Part shown: one piece after another, positions 8,602-17,363 of the stretch
Layout of the letters: each line of letters starts with the position of its first letter
Position numbering within the stretch: position 1 is the first letter of the stretch
NCBI RefSeq assembly: GCF_000429545.1
Contig: NZ_AUCB01000023.1
Location: forward strand, 1-64,000
Reading direction: 5' to 3'
DNA from: Arenibacter certesii DSM 19833
GTDB taxonomy: Bacteria; Bacteroidota; Bacteroidia; Flavobacteriales; Flavobacteriaceae
DNA: 64,000 nt
The notes under the pieces: generated by a model
Seen by the model: the letters and a program-made list of their open reading frames with translations, nothing else
What the model was told of the DNA's origin: nothing
Databases searched by the model: none
Made by a program: the position numbers and the translations under genes

Positions 8602-10071
8602 CTACAGCCCCCTTATAAAACTTCCATAAACATCTTTAATCTGATACCCTTTTACAAAACGTTGTTTGCTCAATTTCTTGTAGCCTACTAAGCCCCATAA
8701 AAGCAGTTCCTTTAAAAAGTATATATCCTTTTTGTTGAAATCTGATTGATATTCCTCTATAAGTTGATTTAACGCAGGTATACTATCCAATTTAGCTTTG
8801 TATTCGCTATCAACTGCATCATCGAGCAATTCAAATCCTTCCCCGTCAAAGAACCAGCTCATCAGATTGTCATAGGGCCCTTCCACATCTTTATGTTCTA
8901 GCTTTTCTATTTTAGGAAAGTACTGTGCAAAAAGGGTTTTAACTGCATCTTCGATCAGAATTTCTGCAACACTCCCGGCACCCTCCTGTTCTCCCTCATA
9001 CACCAATTCTATTTTACCTGTAATGGAGGGAATTACCCCCATAAAATCCATTAAACGCACTTGGGTGGCTGTATCTCCATTTTTCAGGGTTCTACGCTCA
9101 GCAGTACTTAACAAGTTTTCAAATGCCGTAATACTCATTCTGGCGCTAATACCACTTTTGGGATCTACGTAATCGCTCTTCCGGGCTTCTATACTAATTT
9201 GCTCTAATAGATCCTTAGCCATATCCGGGACGTAAACCATGTCTAACTGCCTAGAATCTAATCTAGATTCCTGTTCGGTAATCTTACGTGCCGTAGCAAT
9301 ATCTTCTGGGTAATGCGTAAGAATTTGAGATCCTATTCTATCTTTTAGTGGAGTAACAATACTACCTCTATTCGTATAATCTTCTGGGTTTGCAGTAAAT
9401 ACAAATTGTAAATCCAACGGTAAGCGAAGTTTAAAACCTCTAATCTGTATATCTCCTTCTTGCAAAATATTAAAAAGAGACACCTGTATCCTAGCTTGTA
9501 AATCTGGTAATTCATTAATTACAAAAATACTTCTGTTGGCCCTTGGAATCATTCCGTAGTGAATCACTCTTTCATCTGCATAGGATAATTTTAAGTTGGC
9601 CGCTTTTATGGGGTCTACATCCCCTATTAAATCAGCGACCGTTACATCTGGTGTAGCCAATTTTTCAAAGAACCGTTCGCTTCTGTGTATCCAACTAATT
9701 GGCGTATCGTCTCCAAGTTCTTTTATCTTTTCAAAGGCGTATCTAGAGATAGGACTCATGGGATCATCATTAATTTCGGACCCAGAAACGATCGGAATGT
9801 ATTCATCCAAAAGATTAATCATTAGTCGCGCTAACCGGGTTTTAGCCTGCCCCCTTAGCCCTAATAAATTTATATTGTGCCTAGAAAGGATTGCACTTTC
9901 TAGTTCCGGGATAACGGAGTTTTCATACCCATATACCCCTGGGAATGCATTTTCTTTCGATTTAATTTTCATTAAGAGATTATCCCTTAATTCATCTTTA
10001 ATCTTCTTTGTTTTATAACCTGATTTCTTAAGATCTCCTATGGTTAGCATTTCCTGATCGTTCACTTTCAT
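8602..10071 (-). CDS. MoxR/magnesium-chelatase-like AAA+ ATPase
   Basis: AAA+ ATPase of the MoxR/ChlI type, thought to remodel or insert cofactors into target complexes together with a VWA protein. The Walker A motif is GLRGQAKTR (about residues 73-81). The Walker B position reads FVINELPDL, with Asn where the usual Asp stands, followed by the conserved Glu; the sensor-1 strand is FVFTANPEDYTNRG. The C-terminal third is a helical region with an acidic GEGFELLDDAVDSE segment. Full length at 489 residues. It lies 79 bases downstream of the VWA gene on the same strand, so the two likely form a bicistronic unit. The true client is not revealed by the context. Confidence 0.85.
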   Translation of the reverse strand: MKVNDQEMLTIGDLKKSGYKTKKIKDELRDNLLMKIKSKENAFPGVYGYENSVIPELESAILSRHNINLLGLRGQAKTRLARLMINLLDEYIPIVSGSEINDDPMSPISRYAFEKIKELGDDTPISWIHRSERFFEKLATPDVTVADLIGDVDPIKAANLKLSYADERVIHYGMIPRANRSIFVINELPDLQARIQVSLFNILQEGDIQIRGFKLRLPLDLQFVFTANPEDYTNRGSIVTPLKDRIGSQILTHYPEDIATARKITEQESRLDSRQLDMVYVPDMAKDLLEQISIEARKSDYVDPKSGISARMSITAFENLLSTAERRTLKNGDTATQVRLMDFMGVIPSITGKIELVYEGEQEGAGSVAEILIEDAVKTLFAQYFPKIEKLEHKDVEGPYDNLMSWFFDGEGFELLDDAVDSEYKAKLDSIPALNQLIEEYQSDFNKKDIYFLKELLLWGLVGYKKLSKQRFVKGYQIKDVYGSFIRGL

Positions 10072-10150
10072 AAAGTATAAATTATATTTTATTTGGTTTA
10101 AGATTTCCTAACGCTGACAAATCAAATTAACTTTTTAAACTCAGGATTCT

Positions 10151-11299
10151 TTAACCTTTTAATCTTTTTCTTCTATTCTGTTCGTAATCCTCAAATATCA
10201 TCTCTCCAAGACCTTTTATTCCTGTAAAGAAAGCCTTCCCCTTATTTGCTTCTGTAAAATGCCTCACAAATTGTGTTAAATAAGGATCTTTAGCAATCAT
10301 AAAGGTGGTTATAGGTATGTGCAATTTTCTCGCTTGACGGGCCATATTATAGCATTTCTCAACAATATAATCATCCAAGCCAACACTGTTCTTGTAATAG
10401 GTGCCATCTGGCAATCTAATGCAGCTAGGCTTCCCATCTGTTATCATAAAGATCTGTTTATTGGTATTACGTTTTCTACGTAACATATCCATGGCCAATT
10501 GTAATCCTGCTACGGTATTGGTATGGTAGGGACCTACTCTTAAATAGGGCAATTCTTTTATGGGAATGGGCCAAGCATCGTTTCCAAAGACCAATATATC
10601 TAGTGTGTCCTTAGGATATCGAGTAGTTATTAACTCGGCAAGCGCCATGGCAACCTTCTTAGCCGGTGTAATTCTATCTTCTCCATAGAGAATCATACTA
10701 TGGCTTATATCGATCATAAGTACCGTACTCATCTGGGCCTTAAACTGAGTATCCTCTACTACTAGATCTTCTTCGGATAAGTTAAAATTTCCAATGCCAT
10801 GGTTTATTTGTGCATTTTTTAAACTTTCCGTTATGGAAATACGCTCCAAGCTATCTCCAAAACGATATTCCCTATATTCTCCGGTATGCTCATCTCCTCT
10901 ACCTGGCTTTCCCGTTTTATGATCTCCGGAACCACTACGTTTAATCTTTCCAAAAATTTGATCCAGTGCAGCTTTTCGGATGACCCGTTCCATTTTAGCC
11001 GTTATTGCCAAATCTGCTTCGGAAGTTCCTTCACCAGCACCATCCTTATCCCCTATTTTAAATTCTTCGCGCAGATATCCCTTGGCCTTGAGGTCTTCTA
11101 TAAAATCCTCAATAGTATAGTTTTCATCAGTTAGACTATATTCTTTATCCAATTCCCTTAACCAATCCAGCGCTTCATCTACATCACCTGAGGTATGGGT
11201 AATCAGTTCCTTAAAAATATCGAAAAGTTTCTCGAACGGGCTTTGGTCAGGTGCAATATAGGTGGAAAAACGAATGCCTTTTCTTCTATTTATAGTCAT
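10151..11299 (-). CDS. VWA-domain protein, partner of the MoxR-like ATPase
   Basis: A 382-residue cytosolic protein with a C-terminal von Willebrand A domain (about residues 185-375). The metal-ion-dependent adhesion site is intact: DISHSM matches the DxSxS rule near residue 196, and a later ITDGKPS supplies the distal Asp. The N-terminal half is charged and helical with a flexible Gly/Lys-rich linker near residues 118-140. It resembles the ChlD/CoxE side of MoxR-VWA pairs and directly precedes the ATPase gene. There is no signal peptide, so the pair acts in the cytosol. Confidence 0.85.
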   Translation of the reverse strand: MTINRRKGIRFSTYIAPDQSPFEKLFDIFKELITHTSGDVDEALDWLRELDKEYSLTDENYTIEDFIEDLKAKGYLREEFKIGDKDGAGEGTSEADLAITAKMERVIRKAALDQIFGKIKRSGSGDHKTGKPGRGDEHTGEYREYRFGDSLERISITESLKNAQINHGIGNFNLSEEDLVVEDTQFKAQMSTVLMIDISHSMILYGEDRITPAKKVAMALAELITTRYPKDTLDILVFGNDAWPIPIKELPYLRVGPYHTNTVAGLQLAMDMLRRKRNTNKQIFMITDGKPSCIRLPDGTYYKNSVGLDDYIVEKCYNMARQARKLHIPITTFMIAKDPYLTQFVRHFTEANKGKAFFTGIKGLGEMIFEDYEQNRRKRLKG

Positions 11300-11483
11300 A
11301 TCATAAATTTAATACATTTAAAATACTTCCGCCTCCCTTTTAAGAAAACTTAACTATTAGGGAATAGTAGCCACAAATAATCTAGTTAAGGGGTGTTCCT
11401 CTTTGTATAATCTGATTGAATTAAACCGATAAAATTGTTGCTTTCTAACATGTTCCAAAAACACTCGGCTTCACCAGTTTATA

Positions 11484-11780
11484 TTATTTGAAGAATTTGA
11501 ACTCAATATCATTAGTCATTATATGCACCGCCCTAAAATCTTTAACTACTTTAATCTGGTGAACTATTTCAGATGGTACAATAAAACTGTCTCCCTGCTT
11601 TAAAGTATGTTCTGTATCTGCTAATGTTAAAACGCATTCTCCCTCTAATACAACAAGTACAGATTCTTTGTTTGCTTTATGTTTTGGCAACAATTCTCCT
11701 GCCTTAGCAGCCATTTGTTTTGCATTAAATAACTCTCCTTTAGCTAATAACTTTACGTTGGGATTTGTAATTTTTTCCAT
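11484..11780 (-). CDS. Small cupin-domain protein
   Basis: A 98-residue single-domain cupin with the conserved beta-barrel pattern: KESVLVVLEGECVLTLADTEHTLKQGDSFIVPSEIVHQIKV. Only the second cupin motif's His is clear (IVHQIK); the first motif lacks the His-x-His pair of metal-binding cupins, so a catalytic metal site is doubtful. Ligand unknown. It lies 184 bases downstream of the VWA gene's start region and is transcribed on the same strand but is probably its own unit. Confidence 0.75.
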   Translation of the reverse strand: MEKITNPNVKLLAKGELFNAKQMAAKAGELLPKHKANKESVLVVLEGECVLTLADTEHTLKQGDSFIVPSEIVHQIKVVKDFRAVHIMTNDIEFKFFK

Positions 11781-12130
11781 TGACTATTTTAAGTAACATT
11801 TAAATGTTTGCGTAAATAATTAATATAACCAATTATCCTCTAAAAGACAAATGACGGACTTTGTTAAGATTATTGAAAGCTAACCTCTTTATGATTGGTT
11901 TTTTAATCTAACAACACCCATCGGTGTTATAAAATGGCGGTTAGCCATCTCTTATTATAAATCCTTAAAATTTAATAAGCGCCGGCGATTTTTCTAAGTT
12001 AGAACATTTGCCAAAAAATTTGAGATTGTTAGTAAATAGGGTATCTTAAAGGTTTAATCAATTTAGGAGGGTGCCTAATTAAGCTAGTACCTCGTTAGTT
12101 TAATGATTCGGTATTTAATGTATCGGTAAT
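11781..12130. other. Intergenic region upstream of the ATP-sulfurylase-like gene
   Basis: About 350 bases without a coding signal. A small perfect inverted repeat, AACACC-CATC-GGTGTT, lies at 11913-11928, without a T run on the plus strand. Nothing else was recognised; promoters for the divergent cupin and ATP-sulfurylase-like genes must lie here. Confidence 0.4.
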
Positions 12131-12179
12131 TTCCATAACACTTTGATTCATTTAACTGAATTGGAATAAAAGTGTGGAA
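12131..12179 (+). promoter_or_regulatory. Structured 5' leader of the ATP-sulfurylase-like gene
   Basis: A forked hairpin ends 38 bases before the start codon. Outer arms TTCC/GGAA (12131-12134 and 12176-12179), then ACACTTT/AAAGTGT (12138-12144 and 12169-12175), then an inner stem ATTCA/TGAAT (12146-12150 and 12157-12161) with a six-base loop. Bulges of 3 and 7 bases separate the helices. It matches no riboswitch class known to me and could be a regulatory leader or chance pairing in AT-rich sequence. Confidence 0.35.
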
Positions 12180-12217
12180 ACCCGAATTGAAACGAAGAAA
12201 AAATGAAGTAAAAAATT

Positions 12218-13939
12218 ATGTTTAAAAAAGAAGAAAAGTTCGGGAATTATCCGCAACAGCCACATGGTGGCAAATTAGTCGATTTAGTTTTAAAGGGAGT
12301 AGAGCTAGAAATAGCGCTAAAGAAAGCGACATATCTACCTGCAATTATGATAGACATGGAGGCCGTGATTACGGTAGAGATGATCGCAACAGGGGTGTTA
12401 TCTCCCAATGAGGGTTTTATGAATGAAGCCAACTACAAATCGGTACTTAGTAAAGGGCGTTTAGAAAATGGCCTTGTTTGGCCAGTACCTTTAAGTTTTG
12501 CTCCTACAGGCGACCGTAACAAAGAGGTAGTAGATACACTGGCAATTGGGGATGAAGTAGCTTTAATTGATGAGAATAAAAATCCGATTGCTATTCTTTT
12601 ACTGAACGATATTTTTTCTTACGATAGAGAGTATAGAGCTTCAAAACTTTTTGGAACCACAGATCGAAATCATCCTGGGGTGGATGCAATCTATCGAAGA
12701 ATGGGGAATACAGCATTGGGAGGAACGCTTAAATTGTTACGCCGAGTTGATTGGGGGCCATTTGAAAAACTGAGGTTAGAACCAAAGGATACATGGAAAC
12801 AATTTTATGAAGAGAAAAAATTCCGATCTGTTGCCGGATTTATTACGGGAGCCAACCCACTCCATAGAGGGCATGAATATATCCATAGAAATGCCTTAGA
12901 AGAGATTGATGGCTTGTTAATTCAACCATTAGTAGAGATGGCTAAACGTGAATACACTCGTCATGAATTCCGGATGCTGTCTTACCGAAGTGTTCTAGAT
13001 ACCTACTACCCCAAAGATAGAGCAATTCTATCTCCTTTAAGGGTAACCTATATTTTTGCCGGACCTCGGGAAACAGTGCTACACGCATTAATTATGAAGA
13101 ACTACGGCTGTACACATGCACTAATTGGCCGAGACCATGCGGGAATTGGTGATTTCTACGATAAATATGCAAGTCATTCTATTTTTGATGAATTTTCCCC
13201 TAAAGAATTAGGGATCGATATCCGATTGTTCTATGAAGTTTTTCATTGCACACGCTGTAACACTTTAGCAACAAATCAATCTTGTCCTCATGATGAAAGA
13301 TATCGGATTAATATTTCAGGTACGGGAATTAGAGAAATGCTACGCCATGGGATTATGCCTCCAAAAGAAATTGTTAGGCCAGAATCTGCACGGATAGCAA
13401 TGCAGGGAGTCCAACCTAAAGGTCTTGACGAAAACAATAATTCTATTTCTCCAGTTGGAAAAACAATTAAAGCCATTTTCCCTTTTTACGCGGAACTAAA
13501 TGCTTTAGGAGGTAGAAAACGTAGTAAACCATTGAAATGGGACGATTTAACAAATACCGATTTAGAATTGGTTAATATGGATGTCCGTTCGAATGCTGAT
13601 CGAATTTATAGAAACATTTTTGAAGAGTATAGCAGTAGCAGTGATATCAATAGAAATTTACAACCTAACTGGATAACAGAGGCTCGTGAAGCAGCCCAAT
13701 TACAACAAGAACTAGTAATACAAGATTTAGAAGAGAAAGTAGAACAAGCTTCGGATACCGCTTCAGACGAATTTATGTACCAAGATAAGAAGGAAGCGGC
13801 TCACGAATTAGAGGTTGCAAAAAAGATTCTAAAAGACATTCCTTATCCTATTCGTAAGGAAGATCTAAAATATCGCACTTGGAATCTCTTGCCATATAAA
13901 CGCTATAGAGGAAGTGATGAACCAAATAAAGATAAATAA
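12218..13939 (+). CDS. ATP-sulfurylase-like nucleotidyltransferase with altered sulfate pocket
   Basis: Homologue of monomeric sulfate adenylyltransferase (Sat). An N-terminal PUA-like region (about residues 1-190) precedes the nucleotidyltransferase domain. Retained: the HxxH motif H216-R-G-H219, GRDHAG (304-309), AGPRE (281-285), ISGTGIRE, and a C344-x2-C347-x8-C356-x-H358 zinc-finger-like site as in some bacterial Sat proteins. Changed: the usual Gln-Thr-Arg before Asn-Pro is Thr-Gly-Ala (210-212); the Arg of MRYAGPRE is Ile279; the His of LLxHPLVG is Gln. The Gln and Arg of the first motif contact sulfate in known enzymes, so a different acceptor or lost activity is possible. A 170-residue Glu-rich C-terminal extension has no P-loop, so it is not an APS kinase fusion. 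No other sulfur genes adjoin. Confidence 0.8.
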   Translation: MFKKEEKFGNYPQQPHGGKLVDLVLKGVELEIALKKATYLPAIMIDMEAVITVEMIATGVLSPNEGFMNEANYKSVLSKGRLENGLVWPVPLSFAPTGDRNKEVVDTLAIGDEVALIDENKNPIAILLLNDIFSYDREYRASKLFGTTDRNHPGVDAIYRRMGNTALGGTLKLLRRVDWGPFEKLRLEPKDTWKQFYEEKKFRSVAGFITGANPLHRGHEYIHRNALEEIDGLLIQPLVEMAKREYTRHEFRMLSYRSVLDTYYPKDRAILSPLRVTYIFAGPRETVLHALIMKNYGCTHALIGRDHAGIGDFYDKYASHSIFDEFSPKELGIDIRLFYEVFHCTRCNTLATNQSCPHDERYRINISGTGIREMLRHGIMPPKEIVRPESARIAMQGVQPKGLDENNNSISPVGKTIKAIFPFYAELNALGGRKRSKPLKWDDLTNTDLELVNMDVRSNADRIYRNIFEEYSSSSDINRNLQPNWITEAREAAQLQQELVIQDLEEKVEQASDTASDEFMYQDKKEAAHELEVAKKILKDIPYPIRKEDLKYRTWNLLPYKRYRGSDEPNKDK

Positions 13940-13990
13940 CAAAAGTCTTTGCGTATCAGTTATAGAGAAAAATTGAAAATTCAATATTAG

Positions 13991-14034
13991 GGTAACCTTA
14001 AAGAATTTTTTCCAACACTTTCAGGTTACCTTTT
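13991..14034 (+). terminator. Probable intrinsic terminator
   Basis: An eight-pair stem, GGTAACCT at 13991-13998 with AGGTTACC at 14023-14030, possibly extended inward by AAAG/CTTT, followed by TTTTCT. It lies about 50 bases past the stop of the ATP-sulfurylase-like gene and separates it from the DUF1853 gene. Confidence 0.65.
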
Positions 14035-14161
14035 CTAAACCCTTGAGGGGGTTTTTAGGGTTGACATTAATATTTTAAGCCTATTAAATAGTTTAGCATT
14101 AAACTATTTTGTGGACAACCACGGTGCGCCTACTTTTGAAGGGATCAGGAAACTGTAGTAT

Positions 14162-14992
14162 ATGAACAACCAAAATCTATCATTATATCAGGCATTTAAA
14201 AGTACCCCTCCTCTATGGTATAACAGCTATGAGGGATTGGAACAATTTATTTTTACGCCTAACCCTGTACAGGAATTTGAGCCACCTCTTATCCCTGAAA
14301 AGCTTAGACTAGGCCATCAATTAGAATTTATATTTCACCAGTTACTATTACATTCCAATACTTATAAAGTACTTGGTAACAGTATACCTATAAGGAAGAA
14401 CAAAATCACTCAAGGAGAAATGGATTTTATTCTTCAAAATATTGATAACAAGCAATTTATACATCTGGAGCTCACCTATAAGTTTTATATTGTTACAGGA
14501 GATAAAACCACCCAATTAGACGAGCAACTTATTGGTCCAAACCATAGGGATACCTTTTTACAAAAGAAAGACAAATTAATTAACCATCAGTTAACGCTAT
14601 CAGGAAGTAAAGAAGGAAAAGAAACCTTAATTGAACATGGGATAGACCCTACTGGGTTAACTCCCCAGGTTTGTTTTAAGTCCCAATTGTTTACCCCATA
14701 TTTTCACCGAGAAATAGATCTGACACCTTTTAACCAACAGTGTATTAGCGGGACTTGGATTTCTTGCGCTGATTTTATTTCCGAGGAATTTAAATTATAC
14801 CAATACTATATTCCTAGTAAACTTGAATGGATATTACCACCTCATAATAATGTAGAATGGAGGTCTTATTTTACCATCTTAGAAGATATTACCATTCGTA
14901 TAAAAAATAAAAATGCGCCACTTCTGTGGTTAAAAAAAAGTGAAACGATTATAGAAAAAATGTTTGTACTTTGGCGTAATCCCACAAGTTGA
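14162..14992 (+). CDS. DUF1853 family protein
   Basis: A 276-residue cytosolic protein. The pattern RLGHQLEFIFHQLL near the N-terminus, then GEMDFIL and HLELTYKFYI about residues 80-105, fits the DUF1853 family. The spacing of the Asp and the Glu-x-x-x-Lys resembles a nuclease active site of the PD-(D/E)XK type, but that is my inference and the Glu-Lys spacing is not canonical. It follows the ATP-sulfurylase-like gene after a terminator and about 220 bases, so it is probably independent. Confidence 0.75.
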   Translation: MNNQNLSLYQAFKSTPPLWYNSYEGLEQFIFTPNPVQEFEPPLIPEKLRLGHQLEFIFHQLLLHSNTYKVLGNSIPIRKNKITQGEMDFILQNIDNKQFIHLELTYKFYIVTGDKTTQLDEQLIGPNHRDTFLQKKDKLINHQLTLSGSKEGKETLIEHGIDPTGLTPQVCFKSQLFTPYFHREIDLTPFNQQCISGTWISCADFISEEFKLYQYYIPSKLEWILPPHNNVEWRSYFTILEDITIRIKNKNAPLLWLKKSETIIEKMFVLWRNPTS

Positions 14993-15095
14993 AAGTCTAA
15001 TTATTTTAATAACTTTAAATTTATTTAATTAGGATTGGTATAAAATTTCTTTTCTGATTCTTCGTTTTCATTACCCAAATTACCAACCTACTCCT

Positions 15096-15474
15096 ATGAA
15101 AAAACGCTACCTAATATTGTTTTCGTAATTTATTTTCGGTACTACTTCTGCTAGGAATAATTGCGACCTTGTTAATTCTACAGTCTTTTATACCCTAAAT
15201 CATGCTTAAAGCGCAGTGAACCCGAATAATTTTGACCATCAGGTTATATTATTCAGAAAAAGCATATAAGTCATATGAAAAGATTTTGTATATGTTAAAA
15301 GAAAACGACAGCAATGATTTAGCCGATAAAATTAAGCACATATTGGCAGCTACAAAGCATGCTTAAGATCCAGCGGATTGGGATCGGGGCAGATTTTACA
15401 GCAAAAACGTTTTAAATGGTAGTTTAGAATTACTTGAAGCGTTAGATAAACATGCAATTGCTACCAGTGAATAG
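15096..15474 (+). pseudogene. Decayed small secreted-protein gene
   Basis: A broken gene that reads through in two frames. Frame one from the ATG at 15096 gives a signal-peptide start (MKKRYLILFS), then stops at 15126 and 15207, with CDLVNSTVFYTLNHA and VNPNNFDHQ between and after. The reading then shifts by one base around 15240-15262 to SEKAYKSYEKILYMLKEND and DLADKIKHILAATKHA, a TAA at 15364, and DPADWDRGRFYSKNVLNGS onward to a final stop at 15472. Together it reconstructs a helical secreted protein of about 125 residues, with three nonsense codons and one frameshift. Confidence 0.75.
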
Positions 15475-15622
15475 TTTCTACACACTGAGATGTGAACACT
15501 TTTACGCTCGCCGGCCGTTCCAATTCAAGATAATTTACGCCGATGTTTAAAAACTTACCCTGAGGTAATTGACTTGAGCTTTACTATTTACTAAGGATAT
15601 CTAGGATTACTTATAGAAATAA

Positions 15623-15682
15623 AAAAGCCGTTGACTTTCTTATTTACCTTTAGGAAGGCATTTAAGAAAAGTAACGGCTTTT
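15623..15682 (-). terminator. Intrinsic terminator after the GH109-like gene
   Basis: A ten-pair inverted repeat, AAAAGCCGTT at 15623-15632 with AACGGCTTTT at 15673-15682, with a near-complementary inner stem. Read on the minus strand the last arm continues into a T run. It follows the stop of the GH109-like gene by about 20 bases and may also stop transcripts from the decayed gene on the other strand. Confidence 0.8.
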
Positions 15683-15702
15683 CTAACAAAACACTTAATC
15701 GT

Positions 15703-17115
15703 TTAACCTATAATATCTAAAGGTGCAGTGGTCTTCCAATTCCCTCTAGTAAAATCTGGAAATTCTTGCGGTGCGCCATTTTGGGCTACCGAAACTTCAC
15801 TTAAAGTACCAACGGCACTCCAGTAACACCCTTCATATACATTTTGATCCAATGGTTGTCCATTACGCAAACATTCTACAATTCGGTAAAGCATCATAAA
15901 ATCCATTCCACCGTGTCCACCCATTTTTCTGGATAATTCTCCCAATCTTAGATATAGAGGGTGCTCATACTTCTCATAAATCTTTGCAAGTTGCTCTCCT
16001 TCTCCAAAAGAATGGTGATCTTTTGGTCCCCCTTCAAATCCACCTTCCAAAGCGATTCTAGTTGGGAATCCTTGCATAGTTCCTTTAGTACCTTGTATTA
16101 GATTATGTCTAGTGTACGGTCTTGGACTAGTTTCGTCCCATTGTACCATTATAGTCCTACCAAGCGTAGTCTTAACAATAGATGTATTTATATCCCCCCC
16201 TTTATAGTCGAGCTGGTTCCATTTATGATCAGCTGGAAAATTTTTGGCGGCATAAAGTTGCCTGCCCTTAGCAGGTGAGGAAAAAGAATTTATAAATTTA
16301 AAGTTATCCTCTCCTCTAGCTAAATTCATATACTGCGCAACAGGCCCTAAACCATGGGTAGGATACAAATTACCATTTCTGTGTGCATAGTGTGGTGTAC
16401 GCCAAGAACCTGTACCACGATCAACTTCGTTCATCTGGCTTCTTAGTTCGTGAATATAGGAAGCTTCACCGTGTAGAAGCTCACCAATTACTCCTTGCCT
16501 ACACATATTTAGATATAGAAGCTCTTCCCTACCATAGTTTACGTTTTCCATCATCATACAGTGCTTCTGTGTCTTTTCAGAAGTGTCCACTATCTCCCAC
16601 ATTTCTTCAATGGTAAGTGCTAAAGGGACTTCTACAAAAACGTGAGCACCGCTTTTCATGGCCTCAATGGCCATAGGAGCATGTAGTTCCCAAGGAGTAC
16701 TAACGAAAACAGCATCGGGCTTCTCCCTTTTCAACATTTTCTTCCAATCGTTCTCCCCTTTGGTATATAATTTAATTTTTTGGTGGCGAGTTCCCTTACC
16801 ATTCTCCTTGCATTTATCTGCAGATCTTTGAGCATTATCTTCATAAAGATCGGAAATAGCAACCACCTCGGTACCTTCAATAGAAGCGATTTGATGAGCG
16901 TGACCGGAGCCACGAGCACCTACTCCAATAAAGGCACATCTTACTGTATCCAATTTTGGAGCAGAAAAACCACCCATATAAGTAGCACCTAGACTTGGTG
17001 TTGGCGCATCAATTAAACTTTTGTTGGATAAAGAACTTGCCCATCCTTGTGCCATTGCCAATCCCATACCTGCAATGGATGTTTTTCTTATAAAATCTCT
17101 CCTATTTGATTTCAT
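15703..17115 (-). CDS. GH109-like Gfo/Idh/MocA protein, Tat-exported
   Basis: Member of the Gfo/Idh/MocA Rossmann family, closest in pattern to glycoside hydrolase family 109 (NAD-dependent alpha-N-acetylgalactosaminidases). A twin-arginine signal, RRDFIRK, starts at residue 5 and is followed by a hydrophobic stretch to about 30, so it is exported folded with cofactor. The nucleotide loop is GVGARGSGH (about 61-69); EVPLALT matches the Gfo family EKP-like position with Val in place of Lys; the HGLGPVAQY and GGHGGMDF segments are typical of GH109. Substrate specificity cannot be told from sequence; a deacetylated or other sugar is possible. It has its own terminator and no carbohydrate-utilisation neighbours. 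Confidence 0.85.
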   Translation of the reverse strand: MKSNRRDFIRKTSIAGMGLAMAQGWASSLSNKSLIDAPTPSLGATYMGGFSAPKLDTVRCAFIGVGARGSGHAHQIASIEGTEVVAISDLYEDNAQRSADKCKENGKGTRHQKIKLYTKGENDWKKMLKREKPDAVFVSTPWELHAPMAIEAMKSGAHVFVEVPLALTIEEMWEIVDTSEKTQKHCMMMENVNYGREELLYLNMCRQGVIGELLHGEASYIHELRSQMNEVDRGTGSWRTPHYAHRNGNLYPTHGLGPVAQYMNLARGEDNFKFINSFSSPAKGRQLYAAKNFPADHKWNQLDYKGGDINTSIVKTTLGRTIMVQWDETSPRPYTRHNLIQGTKGTMQGFPTRIALEGGFEGGPKDHHSFGEGEQLAKIYEKYEHPLYLRLGELSRKMGGHGGMDFMMLYRIVECLRNGQPLDQNVYEGCYWSAVGTLSEVSVAQNGAPQEFPDFTRGNWKTTAPLDIIG

Positions 17116-17363
17116 AGCATATTTTTATTTTTTAAATCTTAATTTTTCTAATGGCTGAAGATAGTATTAATTTTTAAATTAAAAATTATCCTGTTATAAA
17201 TTAAACATTTTACACCAGGATCTTGATAAGTTCATTTCGTATTACTATCCTTTGATTAGTCCTAATAAAATCTATTTACAATCCTGTATTTTTGAGATAT
17301 CAACAGTAGCCAGTATTACACAAAAACCAGACTGAAATTCTCCATAATATGCTATATTGGAGC

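Noticed and set aside
9596-10018. A 140-codon frame on the plus strand inside the MoxR-like gene
   Set aside because: It is a reverse-frame shadow of a strong gene with intact motifs.
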